Origin: Petropleomorpha daqingensis
GTDB taxonomy: Bacteria > Actinomycetota > Actinomycetes > Mycobacteriales > Geodermatophilaceae
DNA length: 64,000 nucleotides
Direction of reading: 5' to 3'
Assembly (NCBI RefSeq): GCF_013408985.1
Contig: NZ_JACBZT010000001.1
Location: 4,605,197 to 4,669,196 of the forward strand
The notes under the pieces are model-generated. The model saw only the letters and a list, made by a program, of their open reading frames with translations. It did no database searches and was not told the DNA's origin. Shown piece by piece: positions 35,862-45,239 of the stretch. The position numbers and the translations under genes were made by a program. The first letter of the stretch is position 1, and every line of letters begins with the position of its first letter.

Positions 35862-38000
35862 TCAGGAAGCGGCGAGCGGTGCCGCCTCCCGCAGCGCGTC
35901 GGTCAGCAGCCCGACCAGCGCCTCGAGCTGCACGTCGGTCGCCTCGGCGGCCTCCACCGGCGAGCCGTCCAGCGCCCGGGCGGCCAGCCCCGCCTTGCTG
36001 TCGATCAGCTCGGCGATCCGGGCGTCGATGGTCTGCGCGGCGAGGATGCGCCACGCGGTGACCGGCTCGGTCTGGCCGATGCGGTGGCTGCGGTCGATCG
36101 CCTGCGTCTGCTCGGCGTCGGTCCAGGACAGCTCGGCCAGCACGATGTTCGAGGCGACCTGCAGGTTGATCCCCACGCCGGCCGCGGTCAGGGAGCAGAC
36201 CGCGATGGCGACCTCGGGGTCGGTCACGAAGGCGTCGATGTTCTTCTGGCGCACCGACGGCGTCTGGTCACCGCGGATCGAGGAGAACCGGATCCCGGCC
36301 TGCGCGAAGGCGTCCTCGGCGGCGTCCATGACGTCGACGTGCTTGGCGAAGAAGACGACCTTGCCGGCGCTGCGGGCCAGCTGCGCGGTGTAGTCCGCGG
36401 CCAGGCCGGCCTTCGCGCGGCCGATGCGCCGCATCATGCTGAAGACGTTCTCGCCGGTGGTCGTGGTCGCGTCCTTGAGCTCCGCGCGGGCGACCCGGCG
36501 CACGAGCTCCGGGTCGATGCCCTCGACCGCGTCGCCGTCCGCCCGGCCGGCCAGCGCCCGCTCGTACCGGGACACCATCCGCGCCACCAGATCGCGCTCG
36601 GCGGCCCGGATCGACCGGCCGGCCGGCCCGTCCAGCTCGACGGGGAGGTCGGCGATGCGGCGGGCGGGGATGTCGGCGGCGACGTCGACCTTGCGCCGGC
36701 GGACGATCCCGCGGTCGATCACGCACTGCCGGGCCGCCGGGTAGAAGCCCGGGTCGGCCGGCGTCAGGCCGGTGTCCTCGAGCGCGTCCATGAGCTCGCC
36801 GAGCGGCTGGCTCTCGTCGATCCAGCCGAGGAACTGCCAGATCGCGCGGAAGTCGTCGATGTCGTTGATCAACGGCGTGCCGGTCAGCGCCATGAGCAGG
36901 GGCCGCGGCGTCCGGGCCCGGATGCGCTCGGACAGCTGAAGGACGTGCTGCGAGCGCTGCGAGGTCTTGTTCTTGATGTAGTGCGCCTCGTCGACGACCA
37001 TGCCGCGGAAGCCGAAGGTCCCGAGCCAGCCCACGTGCCGGTCGAGCACCTCGTAGTTCACGATCACGATGTCGGCGAAGCCGTCGACGGCGTTCCCGTC
37101 GCCCTGGACGACGGTGGCCGGGCGGTGCGGCGTCCAGCGGCCGGCCTCGCGCGCCCAGTTGGTCTTGACGACGTTCGGGACGACGACGAGCAGCGGGAAC
37201 GCGTTCGCCGCCTCCGCGGCCAGCAGCGCCTGAGCGGTCTTGCCCAGACCCGGCTCGTCGGCGAGCAGGAACGTCCGGTGGCCGGCGGCGGCCGCGGCGA
37301 CCAGCGCGCCCTGGTGCGGCATCAGCTGCAGGTCCCCGGGTGCCCGCAGCGACGTCGGCGCGGGCAGCGCCATGCACGCCGGGGCGCCGTCGCCGGCCCG
37401 CTCGAACGAGCTGAGCAGCGGGTTGAGCAGCTCCCAGCCGGCCAGGCGGCGCGGCCGGGAGGGCCGGACCGGGGCGGCGGAGAAGTCAGGGGCCAGGAAC
37501 GGGTTGGCCAGCTGCCGCGAGATCACCGACTGCGGGACGGCGCGGCGCTCGGGCGGCGCGAACGGGGCGGGGATCTCCGGCGGCGGGACCTCCTCCGGGG
37601 CGGGCTCGACGCCCGCGGACCGCAGCAGCTCCCGGGTGAGCTCACGCGCCTCGGGAGAGACGACGGTGTCCTCGGCGAGCAGGGCGAGCAGCCCCGAGTC
37701 CCGGACGGCGGTGGTCGCCAGGATCTGGGCGACCCCGTCCAGGCGCTTGAGCTGCTCGCTGCGCCGGGCGTCGCCCACGGTGGCGTCGGCCCGGACGCGG
37801 GCGCGCTCCTCGCGCAGCATCAGGGCGACGGCCTGGAACTTCGCGCGCACCGACGGCGTGACGCGGCCGCGCTGCACGGCCGCCTCGACCTCGCGGACGG
37901 TGCGCGCGAGCACCGCGACGACGTCACCCTGCTGGACGCGTCGCTGGTTCCGCGGAGCGGAACGGCGCGCGCCCCTCGGGCGCTGGCCCGGTCGAGCCAA
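35862..38000 (-). CDS. SNF2/DEAD-like superfamily 2 helicase
   Basis: A 712-residue SF2 ATPase. The N-terminal 200 residues are helical and low-complexity. The motor includes LLADEPGLGKTAQALLAAE (Walker A), VVVPNVVKTNWAREAGRW, VNYEVLDRH, MVVDEAHYIKNKTSQRSQ (Walker B, DEAH), ALTGTPLINDIDDF, then FFAKHVDVMDAAEDAFAQAGIRF, AVCSLTAAGVGINLQVASNIVLAELSW and QAIDRSHRIGQ, typical of SNF2 proteins. I place the start at TTG 38000 because AGGAGG lies five bases upstream and codon use upstream is poor. Such short SNF2 proteins occur in actinophages and in bacterial chromosomes with repair or defence links. The 3' end faces the 80-bp inverted repeat. Confidence 0.85.
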   Translation of the reverse strand: MARPGQRPRGARRSAPRNQRRVQQGDVVAVLARTVREVEAAVQRGRVTPSVRAKFQAVALMLREERARVRADATVGDARRSEQLKRLDGVAQILATTAVRDSGLLALLAEDTVVSPEARELTRELLRSAGVEPAPEEVPPPEIPAPFAPPERRAVPQSVISRQLANPFLAPDFSAAPVRPSRPRRLAGWELLNPLLSSFERAGDGAPACMALPAPTSLRAPGDLQLMPHQGALVAAAAAGHRTFLLADEPGLGKTAQALLAAEAANAFPLLVVVPNVVKTNWAREAGRWTPHRPATVVQGDGNAVDGFADIVIVNYEVLDRHVGWLGTFGFRGMVVDEAHYIKNKTSQRSQHVLQLSERIRARTPRPLLMALTGTPLINDIDDFRAIWQFLGWIDESQPLGELMDALEDTGLTPADPGFYPAARQCVIDRGIVRRRKVDVAADIPARRIADLPVELDGPAGRSIRAAERDLVARMVSRYERALAGRADGDAVEGIDPELVRRVARAELKDATTTTGENVFSMMRRIGRAKAGLAADYTAQLARSAGKVVFFAKHVDVMDAAEDAFAQAGIRFSSIRGDQTPSVRQKNIDAFVTDPEVAIAVCSLTAAGVGINLQVASNIVLAELSWTDAEQTQAIDRSHRIGQTEPVTAWRILAAQTIDARIAELIDSKAGLAARALDGSPVEAAEATDVQLEALVGLLTDALREAAPLAAS

Positions 38001-38301
38001 GTCTTCCTCCTCTGCACTGCCGGCACGCACCGTGCGGCCGCATGCCGCACGGACTCCCGGGTCGGCGGGGGAGATCGTTCGACGATCGACGCCGCTGGCC
38101 TCGGCAGGCCTGTCCCCCGGAACGCCGGGCCGCCGGTGGCGGCATCGCCACGGCAGGCGGGGCTCTCTCGGCCGGTGCTTCGGGAGTGTCAACGCGTGCG
38201 ACAGCCCGAGATTCCCAAACGCCGTGGGCTGCGGCACCGCCGACAGGTGGATTGTGCCATCCCGAGGTGTCCTCGCCCCAGCCGACACCACCGGGAGCCG
38301 T
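38001..38301. other. Intergenic region upstream of the SNF2-type helicase
   Basis: About 300 bases with no convincing gene. It contains a short hyphenated palindrome, GATCGT-TCG-ACGATC (38073-38087), 73 bases before the helicase TTG, and a TTGACA hexamer on the minus strand (38187-38192) without a recognisable -10 at the right distance. The local GC is lower than in the flanking genes near 38190-38260. Helicase promoter presumably lies here. Confidence 0.4.
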
Positions 38302-39468
38302 TCACCGGACGGCCGCGAGCGCGGCGGCCTGCAGGTCGGTGTGCACCGCGGGCGCCTGCGGGGTGTCGAACAGCCGCTGCGTCAGCACGATCACGGCGAG
38401 GTCCCGCTCCGGGTGCACGAGGAACGACGTCCCGAGGCCGCCGTCCCAGCCGATCGCCCCCGCCCAGGGCCCCTCCCGCACCACCGACGTCCCGAGTCCC
38501 CAACCGCGCCCGCCGAGGAACGCCGACCCCGCGGCGCGCTGCTCGGCGCTCAGGTGGTCGAGGCCCAGCTCCCGCACCTGGTCCGCGGTGAGCACCGGGT
38601 CGCCGCCGCGCAGCAGCATGCGGGCGAACGCCAGCAGGTCGTCGGCCGTCGAGAGCAGTCCCGCAGCGCCGTCGGGGAAGGCCGGCGGGCGGCTCCACTG
38701 CCCCGCCGGCGGATCCCAGACAACGAGGCCGTCCGGGGTGGGCTGGTAGGCCGTCGCCAGCCGGGCGAGGTCCCCGTTGGAGAAGGTCGTGTCGCGCATG
38801 CCGAGCGGGTCGAGCACCCGGGTCCGCAGCACCTCCTCGAAGGGCAGCCCCGCGGCCCGGGCGCACAGCACGCCCAGCACGTGGCACCCGGTGTTGTACA
38901 GCCACCGCTCCCCCGGCTGCGCCATCAGCGGCAGCTCGCCGAACCGGGCGATCCACGTCTCGGGGTCGACGAAGTCGTCCGGCTGCGGCGGGCCGATCGT
39001 GGCCAGCCCGGCCTCGGCGGCCGCCGCGACGACCGGCCAGGGACCGGGCGTCGTGAGGATCTCGACGGCCATCCCGAAGCCGAACGTGAACGCCAGCAGC
39101 CCGCGCGCGGTGACCGGGGAGGTCGCGGGCACCGTGTCGTCGAGCGGGCCGTCCATCCGGCGCAGCACGCGGGGCTGCGCGAGCTCGGGGAGCAGCCGCT
39201 CGACCGGTTCGTCGAGCTCGACCAGTCCCTCGCCGACCAGCGCCAGGGTGGCGGCCGCCGTGATCGTCTTCGTCGTCGACGCGATGCGGAACAGCGACCC
39301 CCTCTCGACCGGGGGCCCGCCGATCGTCAGCGTCCCGAGCGCCTCCACGTGCACCTCGTCGCCGCAGGCCACCAGGGCGACCAGCCCGGGTACCGCGGTC
39401 TCGCCCACGTGCGCGGCGGACACGGCGCCGAACCGCTCGAGGCCTGCGTCGTCCAGTCGCCGTCCCAT
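38302..39468 (-). CDS. Serine hydrolase, beta-lactamase class C/esterase family
   Basis: A 388-residue protein with the SxxK catalytic motif at Ser64-Thr-Thr-Lys67 (FRIASTTKTITAA), the second motif in GERWLYNTGCHVLG (Tyr-Asn), and a final WDGGLGTSFLVHPERDLAVIVLTQR region in place of the KTG box. No signal peptide is visible, so it is likely cytoplasmic and closer to esterases such as EstB or LpqF-like proteins than to secreted beta-lactamases. ATG 39468 opens MGRRLDDAGLERF. Its stop is about 300 bases from the SNF2-type helicase start, and the operon downstream on the same strand begins elsewhere, so it may be a single gene. Substrate unknown. Confidence 0.82.
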   Translation of the reverse strand: MGRRLDDAGLERFGAVSAAHVGETAVPGLVALVACGDEVHVEALGTLTIGGPPVERGSLFRIASTTKTITAAATLALVGEGLVELDEPVERLLPELAQPRVLRRMDGPLDDTVPATSPVTARGLLAFTFGFGMAVEILTTPGPWPVVAAAAEAGLATIGPPQPDDFVDPETWIARFGELPLMAQPGERWLYNTGCHVLGVLCARAAGLPFEEVLRTRVLDPLGMRDTTFSNGDLARLATAYQPTPDGLVVWDPPAGQWSRPPAFPDGAAGLLSTADDLLAFARMLLRGGDPVLTADQVRELGLDHLSAEQRAAGSAFLGGRGWGLGTSVVREGPWAGAIGWDGGLGTSFLVHPERDLAVIVLTQRLFDTPQAPAVHTDLQAAALAAVR

Positions 39469-39507
39469 GCAGAGGAGGACGCCCGGACGACGGCCGACTC
39501 ATCGGTG

Positions 39508-41259
39508 TCAGGTGGTGTCCTCGAACCGGCCCGAGGCCAGCCCGGCCAGGTCGTAGATCGTGAGGCCCCCCACGTGGACCGGCGGGGCGTGCCGGCGCAC
39601 CCATCGATCGATCCGCACCGCCGACCCGGTGCCGTGCAGCCCCGGGACGTACCAGTGGACGTGGTGCCGCCGCACCTGTGCCTCGAACTGGGGCAGGCTG
39701 GGGGCCGGGTCGCGGCCGAAGAAGCCGCCGATCGGCATCACGGGTGCCCCCACCGCCAGTTGGAGGTCCGCGGCGCGGCGGCCGACCGTGGCCGCCGTCC
39801 AGGTCCAGTCGTCGGTGTCCTGCCCGAGCACCCGAACCAGCGCCGGGGGCGTGTCCGCCAGCGACGGCGTCCCGCTCCCGGGGCCGGCGCGCACGTCGCT
39901 GCCGGTGTGCGGCACCTCGGCCGTCGCCACCGACCAGGCCGCCGGGCCGAGCAGGGCCCCGACGAGGAGCAAGGTCGCGCCCATGCGGGCGACGGACCGG
40001 TCCATCGTGCCGCCGGCGCCCAGCAGGAGCACCCCGACCAGCCCGCAGAACACCACGAGCGCGGCCACCGGGCCGGTGGCCTCCCGGCTCCGGTCGACCA
40101 GCGACACCGCCCAGGCGGTGGTCAGGAGCGAGCCCGCCGCGAGGACGGCGACCGCCCCGGTCGTGCGCCGGCGCCAGAGCACCGTCGCGCCGAGGGCGGC
40201 CAGCGCGGCCACCGCCGGGGCCAGCTCCACGGTGTAGTACGGGTGCCAGACGCCCTGCATGACGCTGAACACGAGCGCGGTCGGCAGCGCCCAGCCGCCC
40301 CACAGCACGAAGGCCGCCCGCAGCGGATCGGTGCGCGGCCGGCGATGGCGCAGCACCAGGCCGGCGGCCAGGCCGACGACCGCCGCGGGCAGCAGCCAGC
40401 CGAACTGGTCGGCCGCCGAGCCCAGCAGCCGCCAGGCCGAGCGGGGCCCGTTCACGTGCACCCCGGCGCCGCTCTCGTTGCCGGTGATCCGGCCCAGGCC
40501 GTTGTAGCCGAAGGCGAGGTCCAGCGGGCTGTTCAGCGGGCTGCCCCCGACCCAGGGCCGGGCCGAGGCCGGTGTCAGCTCGACGGCGAGCAGCCACCAG
40601 CCGGCCGTGACGACGAGGACTCCCCCGGCGGCCAGCAGGTGCGCGACCCGCCGTCGCAGGAGGCCCGGGGCGGCGAGCAGGAAGGCCCCGGCGAGCCCCG
40701 GCAGCACGAGGAAGGCGGCCAGCGACTTGGTGAGGAAGGCGAACCCCAGCAGGGCACCGGTCAGCAGCGCCCAGCGCAACCGCCCGTCCTCCAGCGCGCG
40801 GGTGGTGGCCCACGCGGCGGCGACCAGCAGCAGGGTGAGCAGCGCGTCGGGGTCGTCGACGCGCGCCATCAGCGTCAGCACCGGGGTGAGCGCGAGCAGC
40901 AGGCCGGCCAGCAGACCGGCCCACGGCCCCGCGACCCGGCGGACCGTGGCGACGAGCAGCGCGACGGCGGCCACTCCCAGGAGCGCCTCGGGGAGCAGCA
41001 GCGACCAGCTGGAGAGCCCGAACACCCGCACCGACAGGCTCATCAGCCAGATCGAGGCCGGGGGCTTGTCGACGGTGATCGTCCCGGGCGCGTCCGACGC
41101 GCCGAAGAAGAACGCCTTCCAGCTCTGCGCCCCGGCCTGCGCCGCGGCGGCGTAGAAGGCGTTGCCCCAGCCGCTGCGGGCCAGGCCGACGACGTACAGC
41201 ACCGCGGCGCCGGCCAGCAGCGCCGCGGTGAGCAGCCGGTCGCGGACCGCGGCGGTCAC
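39508..41259 (-). CDS. GT39/ArnT-like membrane glycosyltransferase
   Basis: A 583-residue integral membrane enzyme with ten to twelve helices. The early loop ASDAPGTITVDKPPASIWLMSL carries the DKPP motif of polyprenyl-phosphate-sugar-dependent transferases, and RVDDPDALLTLLLVAAAW is a second family region. The C-terminal 150 residues form an extracytoplasmic domain (MPIGGFFGRDPAPSLPQFEAQVRRHHVHWYVPG). It would transfer a sugar from a lipid carrier to an envelope acceptor outside the membrane. GTG 41259 overlaps the PAP2 stop by four bases; last gene of the five-gene envelope operon. Sugar and acceptor are unknown. Confidence 0.85.
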   Translation of the reverse strand: MTAAVRDRLLTAALLAGAAVLYVVGLARSGWGNAFYAAAAQAGAQSWKAFFFGASDAPGTITVDKPPASIWLMSLSVRVFGLSSWSLLLPEALLGVAAVALLVATVRRVAGPWAGLLAGLLLALTPVLTLMARVDDPDALLTLLLVAAAWATTRALEDGRLRWALLTGALLGFAFLTKSLAAFLVLPGLAGAFLLAAPGLLRRRVAHLLAAGGVLVVTAGWWLLAVELTPASARPWVGGSPLNSPLDLAFGYNGLGRITGNESGAGVHVNGPRSAWRLLGSAADQFGWLLPAAVVGLAAGLVLRHRRPRTDPLRAAFVLWGGWALPTALVFSVMQGVWHPYYTVELAPAVAALAALGATVLWRRRTTGAVAVLAAGSLLTTAWAVSLVDRSREATGPVAALVVFCGLVGVLLLGAGGTMDRSVARMGATLLLVGALLGPAAWSVATAEVPHTGSDVRAGPGSGTPSLADTPPALVRVLGQDTDDWTWTAATVGRRAADLQLAVGAPVMPIGGFFGRDPAPSLPQFEAQVRRHHVHWYVPGLHGTGSAVRIDRWVRRHAPPVHVGGLTIYDLAGLASGRFEDTT

Positions 41260-41747
41260 GGCGCCGGGGTGCCGACCGACCCGGTCAGCCGGGCCACCAC
41301 GACCGTCGTGAGCAGGATCGCCAGGCCCCCCGCCGCGAGACCGATCAGCAGGCCGGCGACGACGTCCTGCAGGTGGTGGACGTGCGCGGCCACCCGGGCG
41401 GCCGCCACCAGCACCGCACCGACCCCGACCAGCACGCCGACCCCGCGGCGGTACCGCAGCACCAGCGCGGTCAGCAGCCCGGCGGCGGCCGCGTGGTCGG
41501 AGGGGAACCCGTTGTCGCGCGGGTGCGGAAACAGCGGGTGCAGCGACGGGTTCTGCACGAACGGGCGGGGATCGGCGTGCAGCGAGCCGGCCAGCCAGAT
41601 GCCGAGCCCCAGCAGCGCCAGGCCGACCACGGCTTCGGCGGCGAGCCGCACCTTGCCGGCGCGGTCGAGGGCCAGCCAGGTCAGGCCCGCCACCAGCGCC
41701 AGGACGAACAGCAGGTACTGGGCCACCGCGACGATCACCGCGTTCAC
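41256..41747 (-). CDS. PAP2-family lipid phosphatase
   Basis: A 163-residue membrane protein with five to six helices. The phosphatase triad appears as LHADPRPFVQ (degenerate first motif), GFPSDHAAAAGLLTAL (the PSGH motif with Asp in place of Gly), and ARVAAHVHHLQDVVAG (third motif with the H-x-x-x-D pair). Such enzymes dephosphorylate undecaprenyl pyrophosphate or phospholipid head groups at the outer face of the membrane. It overlaps its neighbours on both sides by four bases, inside the envelope operon; recycling of the lipid carrier used by the following GT39-like transferase would be a natural role, by inference. Confidence 0.82.
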   Translation of the reverse strand: MNAVIVAVAQYLLFVLALVAGLTWLALDRAGKVRLAAEAVVGLALLGLGIWLAGSLHADPRPFVQNPSLHPLFPHPRDNGFPSDHAAAAGLLTALVLRYRRGVGVLVGVGAVLVAAARVAAHVHHLQDVVAGLLIGLAAGGLAILLTTVVVARLTGSVGTPAP

Positions 41748-42622
41748 GCGGCCACCGCCACCGGCGCCTCCGACCACGACGGCGCGGGCGGGCCGGGCGC
41801 GCTCCCGCGCGCCACGACCACCAGCCCCGCACCGAGCAGCAGCGCGCCGGCGAGCTGGCCCAGCCGCGCGGCGGTCCCCGCCAGCAGCGCCTCCCCGAAC
41901 AGCGGTCCCGCCAGGAGGACGGCCACGCCCGGTTCCAGCACGGAGAGCACCGGCAGTGACTGGACGAGCGGCCCGGCCGCGAACGCGGCCTGGGCGAGCG
42001 CGGTCCCGACGACCGCCAGGGCGGCCAGCTCGACCGCCGTCCCCGCCGCGGCCCACGACAGCAGAGGGAGCCCGACCACCTGCTTGAGCAGCAGCCCGGT
42101 GACGGCGAAGCTCGTGCCCGCGGCGGCGCCGAGGACGAGCGGGCGGTGCCGCCGGGTGGGCCGGCGCGCCCACAGCGCCGCCAGTCCGCCGAGGGCGAGG
42201 GCGGCGACGGTGACCCCTGCCAGGCCGAGCTGGGGCGCGGTCGCGGTGCCCGCGGTCGGTCGCGCCGTCAGCAGGAACGTGGTCAGCCCGACCGCCACGG
42301 CGACGGCGCCGAGCCACGGGCCCAGCCCCGGCCGGCCCGGGCGCCCCCGGTCGAGCCAGGCGCCGAGCGCCAGGGAGAGGACCAGGCCGCCGGCGAGCAG
42401 CGGCTGCACGAGCACGACCGGGCCGCTGCGCAGCGCGCCGACGTGCAGCAGCACCCCGACGACGCCGGCCGCCTCCCCGGCCAGCCAGGCCGGCCGGCGG
42501 ACCAGCCGCACCAGCCACCGGCCGCCGGCCGCGGCGGTGTCGGTCGCCGTCCGGTGCTGGACGACGGTCGAGACGGCGAAGGCGCAGGCCGCGGCGAGCG
42601 CGAGGAGGACGGCGGTCAGCAC
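41744..42622 (-). CDS. DMT-superfamily (EamA-like) transporter
   Basis: A 292-residue protein of about ten hydrophobic helices arranged as two repeats: VLTAVLLALAAACAFAVSTVVQHR opens the first, and LGAAAGTSFAVTGLLLKQVVG the second. It ends QLAGALLLGAGLVVVARGS. The family exports metabolites or flips lipid-linked molecules. GTG 42622 overlaps the deacetylase stop by seven bases, and its stop overlaps the PAP2 start by four, so it belongs to the envelope operon. In this setting a role in moving a lipid or sugar intermediate is possible but not shown. Confidence 0.78.
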   Translation of the reverse strand: MLTAVLLALAAACAFAVSTVVQHRTATDTAAAGGRWLVRLVRRPAWLAGEAAGVVGVLLHVGALRSGPVVLVQPLLAGGLVLSLALGAWLDRGRPGRPGLGPWLGAVAVAVGLTTFLLTARPTAGTATAPQLGLAGVTVAALALGGLAALWARRPTRRHRPLVLGAAAGTSFAVTGLLLKQVVGLPLLSWAAAGTAVELAALAVVGTALAQAAFAAGPLVQSLPVLSVLEPGVAVLLAGPLFGEALLAGTAARLGQLAGALLLGAGLVVVARGSAPGPPAPSWSEAPVAVAA

Positions 42623-43335
42623 GGTGCCGCCAGGTGGTCGGCGAGCGGGCGGACCTCGAGCCCCTGGGCGCGCACCCGCGCGGCCAGCAGCGGGAGCGCG
42701 GCGACGGTGGACCTCCAGGAGCCGGGCCGGCTGGTGCAGTCGGAGTCGTGGAGGAGCACCGTGCCTCCGTCGCGGAGGGTGTGCATCACCTCGGCCACGA
42801 TCTGGACCGGGGGCCCGGCCCGCCAGTCCTTGCCCCACGCCGTCCAGAGCACGGGCACCAGCCCGAGGTCGCGGGCGGCCCAGTGCGTTCCGCCGCTGAA
42901 GATGCCGTAGGGCGGCCGGAACCAGCGCGGTCGCACGCCGGTCGTCCCGGTGATCTGCTCGACGGCCAGCCGGATGTCGCGGCGGACCGCCAGCGGCGTG
43001 CGGGTGAGGTGGTTGCGGTGGACCGTCCCGTGCACGGCGACCTCGTGGCCGGCGTCGACGACCTGGCGGGCGATCGCGGGGTGCTGCCGCACCTGGCTGC
43101 CGAGCATGAAGAAGGTGGCCCGCCAGCCCAGTCCGGCCAGCGTCTCGAGCACCGCGGGCGTCCCGAGCGGGTCCGGGCCGTCGTCGAAGGTCAGCGCCAC
43201 CCCGCCGGGCCGCCCCTCCCCCGCCAGGTGGGGGGTGAGCCGTCGGGGCGTGTTGCGCGCGGTCACCGCCGGCAGCGCGTGCGCCAGCGCGGCGCCGGTG
43301 AGCGGCACGGCGAGGGTCGCGACCGGGTGCCTCAC
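42616..43335 (-). CDS. NodB-type polysaccharide deacetylase
   Basis: A 239-residue enzyme. ALTFDDGPDPLGT gives the catalytic base and metal Asp, HGTVHRNHLTR the metal-binding histidine pair, RWFRPPYGIFS the third motif and GGTVLLHDSDCTSRPG the last, with the catalytic His. All catalytic residues appear intact. An N-terminal hydrophobic stretch (VATLAVPLTGAALAHALP) may be a signal anchor, placing the enzyme outside the membrane. It would remove acetyl groups from amino sugars in envelope glycans or glycolipids. GTG 43335 overlaps the preceding glycosyltransferase stop by four bases. Confidence 0.88.
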   Translation of the reverse strand: MRHPVATLAVPLTGAALAHALPAVTARNTPRRLTPHLAGEGRPGGVALTFDDGPDPLGTPAVLETLAGLGWRATFFMLGSQVRQHPAIARQVVDAGHEVAVHGTVHRNHLTRTPLAVRRDIRLAVEQITGTTGVRPRWFRPPYGIFSGGTHWAARDLGLVPVLWTAWGKDWRAGPPVQIVAEVMHTLRDGGTVLLHDSDCTSRPGSWRSTVAALPLLAARVRAQGLEVRPLADHLAAPC

Positions 43336-44417
43336 GCCGCCACCTCCCCCCGAGTGCGGTCGAGCAGGGCGAGGAGCTTGTCGGCCGGGTCGGGCGTGGG
43401 GGCGGGCGTGCGACCGCGCGCGAGCTGGGCGTGCAGGTGGTGGGCCAGCTCCGCCCGGTCGTGCGCCCACGGGGCGAGCCCGGCCTCGTCCAGCACCCGG
43501 GCGTTGGCGCGACCGTGCCCGGGGATGGGCCGGTAGGTCACCGCCGGGAGGCCGGCCACGAGCGACTCGGTGAACGACAGCCCGCCGGCGTTCTGCACGA
43601 GCACGTCGGTCGCGTGCATCAGCCGGTGCACGTCGTCCCGCCAGCCGAGCGCGACGACCCCGGGCCCGCTCAGCCGCCGCCGCAGGGTCTCGTTGCGGCC
43701 GCAGAGGACCACCGCGGTCAAGCCGGCGGCGGTGACGTCGTGCACCGTCGTCCGGACGTCCCCGATGCCGAGCGAGCCCCCGACCAGCAGGGCGAGCGGA
43801 CGGCGGTCCCCGAGCTCGGCGCGCAGCGCGGCGAGCTCGGTGGTGGGCGGGCGCTGCCCGAACCGCGCCTGCACGAGCGGGCCGCCGACCTCCAGCCGCA
43901 CCCCGTACGCGGCCGCGCCGTGCTCCGCGGTCGCCTCGGTGACCGTCAGGTGCAGGTCGACGGCCGGGTGCACCCAGCTCACGTGCGCCGCGGGGTCGGT
44001 CAGGTAGATCACCGCCGGGACGGCGAGCCGCCCGTCCGCGCGCAGCATCCCGACGGTCTGCGCGGCCGGCGGGTAGGTGGCGACGACGGCGTCCGCCCGG
44101 AACTCGGCGGCCCAGGCGGCCAGCGTCCCGGCAGCGAGCGCGCAGACCCGCTGCTCGGCCCACCACAGCAGGCCCTGCCGCTCCAGCCCCCGGAAGAAGA
44201 CCTCGAAGAACCCCGGAACCCGCTCGACCGTGGCGAGGTAGCCCTCACGCAGCACCAGGGCCGCCGCCCGGGGCACCGCGTCGAGGTAGTCCCGGACGGC
44301 CACCTCGACCCCCGCGCGCCGCAGCCGGGCCGCGAGCTCGCGCGCGGCGCCGTCGTGACCGGCCCCGACGCTGCCGCTGACGATCAGCACCCGCGATGTC
44401 GTCCCTGGTGTTCGCAC
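43332..44417 (-). CDS. MGDG-synthase-like (GT28) glycosyltransferase
   Basis: A 361-residue GT-B protein. The N-terminus VLIVSGSVGAGHDGAARELAARLRRAG matches the GAGH lipid-acceptor region of monogalactosyldiacylglycerol synthases and processive diglucosyl-diacylglycerol synthases. The C-terminal donor domain has LALLVGGSLGIGDV and DVLVQNAGGLSFTESLVAGLPAVTYRPIPGHG. It probably attaches a sugar to diacylglycerol or another lipid at the inner face of the membrane. GTG 44417 is chosen because the conserved GSVGAGH then lies near residue 15. First gene of the five-gene operon, divergent from the two-component system. Confidence 0.83.
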   Translation of the reverse strand: MRTPGTTSRVLIVSGSVGAGHDGAARELAARLRRAGVEVAVRDYLDAVPRAAALVLREGYLATVERVPGFFEVFFRGLERQGLLWWAEQRVCALAAGTLAAWAAEFRADAVVATYPPAAQTVGMLRADGRLAVPAVIYLTDPAAHVSWVHPAVDLHLTVTEATAEHGAAAYGVRLEVGGPLVQARFGQRPPTTELAALRAELGDRRPLALLVGGSLGIGDVRTTVHDVTAAGLTAVVLCGRNETLRRRLSGPGVVALGWRDDVHRLMHATDVLVQNAGGLSFTESLVAGLPAVTYRPIPGHGRANARVLDEAGLAPWAHDRAELAHHLHAQLARGRTPAPTPDPADKLLALLDRTRGEVAA

Positions 44418-44523
44418 GGGTCCAGCCTCGCCAGGGACGGCCACGAGGCGGTTCGCCGAAGGGAAGCGGACGGCAAACGCGCAACTGGCAGGCAACGGAC
44501 AGGTTCTGCACAGGCGCGCTCCC

Positions 44524-44529
44524 TACCGT
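44524..44529 (+). promoter_or_regulatory. TACCGT -10 element, leaderless-type promoter
   Basis: TACCGT lies eight bases before the ATG at 44538, without a Shine-Dalgarno sequence. It should drive the response regulator and the histidine kinase. Confidence 0.5.
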
Positions 44530-44537
44530 CCGGGACC

Positions 44538-45239
<702 letters not shown>

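Noticed and set aside
38073-38087. GATCGT-TCG-ACGATC considered as a second LexA box
   Set aside because: It does not match TCGAAC-N4-GTTCGA; arms and spacing differ. Kept only as a weak palindrome.
38187-38192. TTGACA considered as the -35 of the SNF2-type helicase promoter
   Set aside because: No acceptable -10 is found 16-19 bases downstream on the minus strand.
37240-42087. A 1,615-codon open frame on the plus strand
   Set aside because: It is antisense to the SNF2-type helicase, serine hydrolase, GT39-like transferase, PAP2 and DMT genes, all with clear motifs; its product is low-complexity Arg/Ala/Pro, as expected from the complement of high-GC codons.
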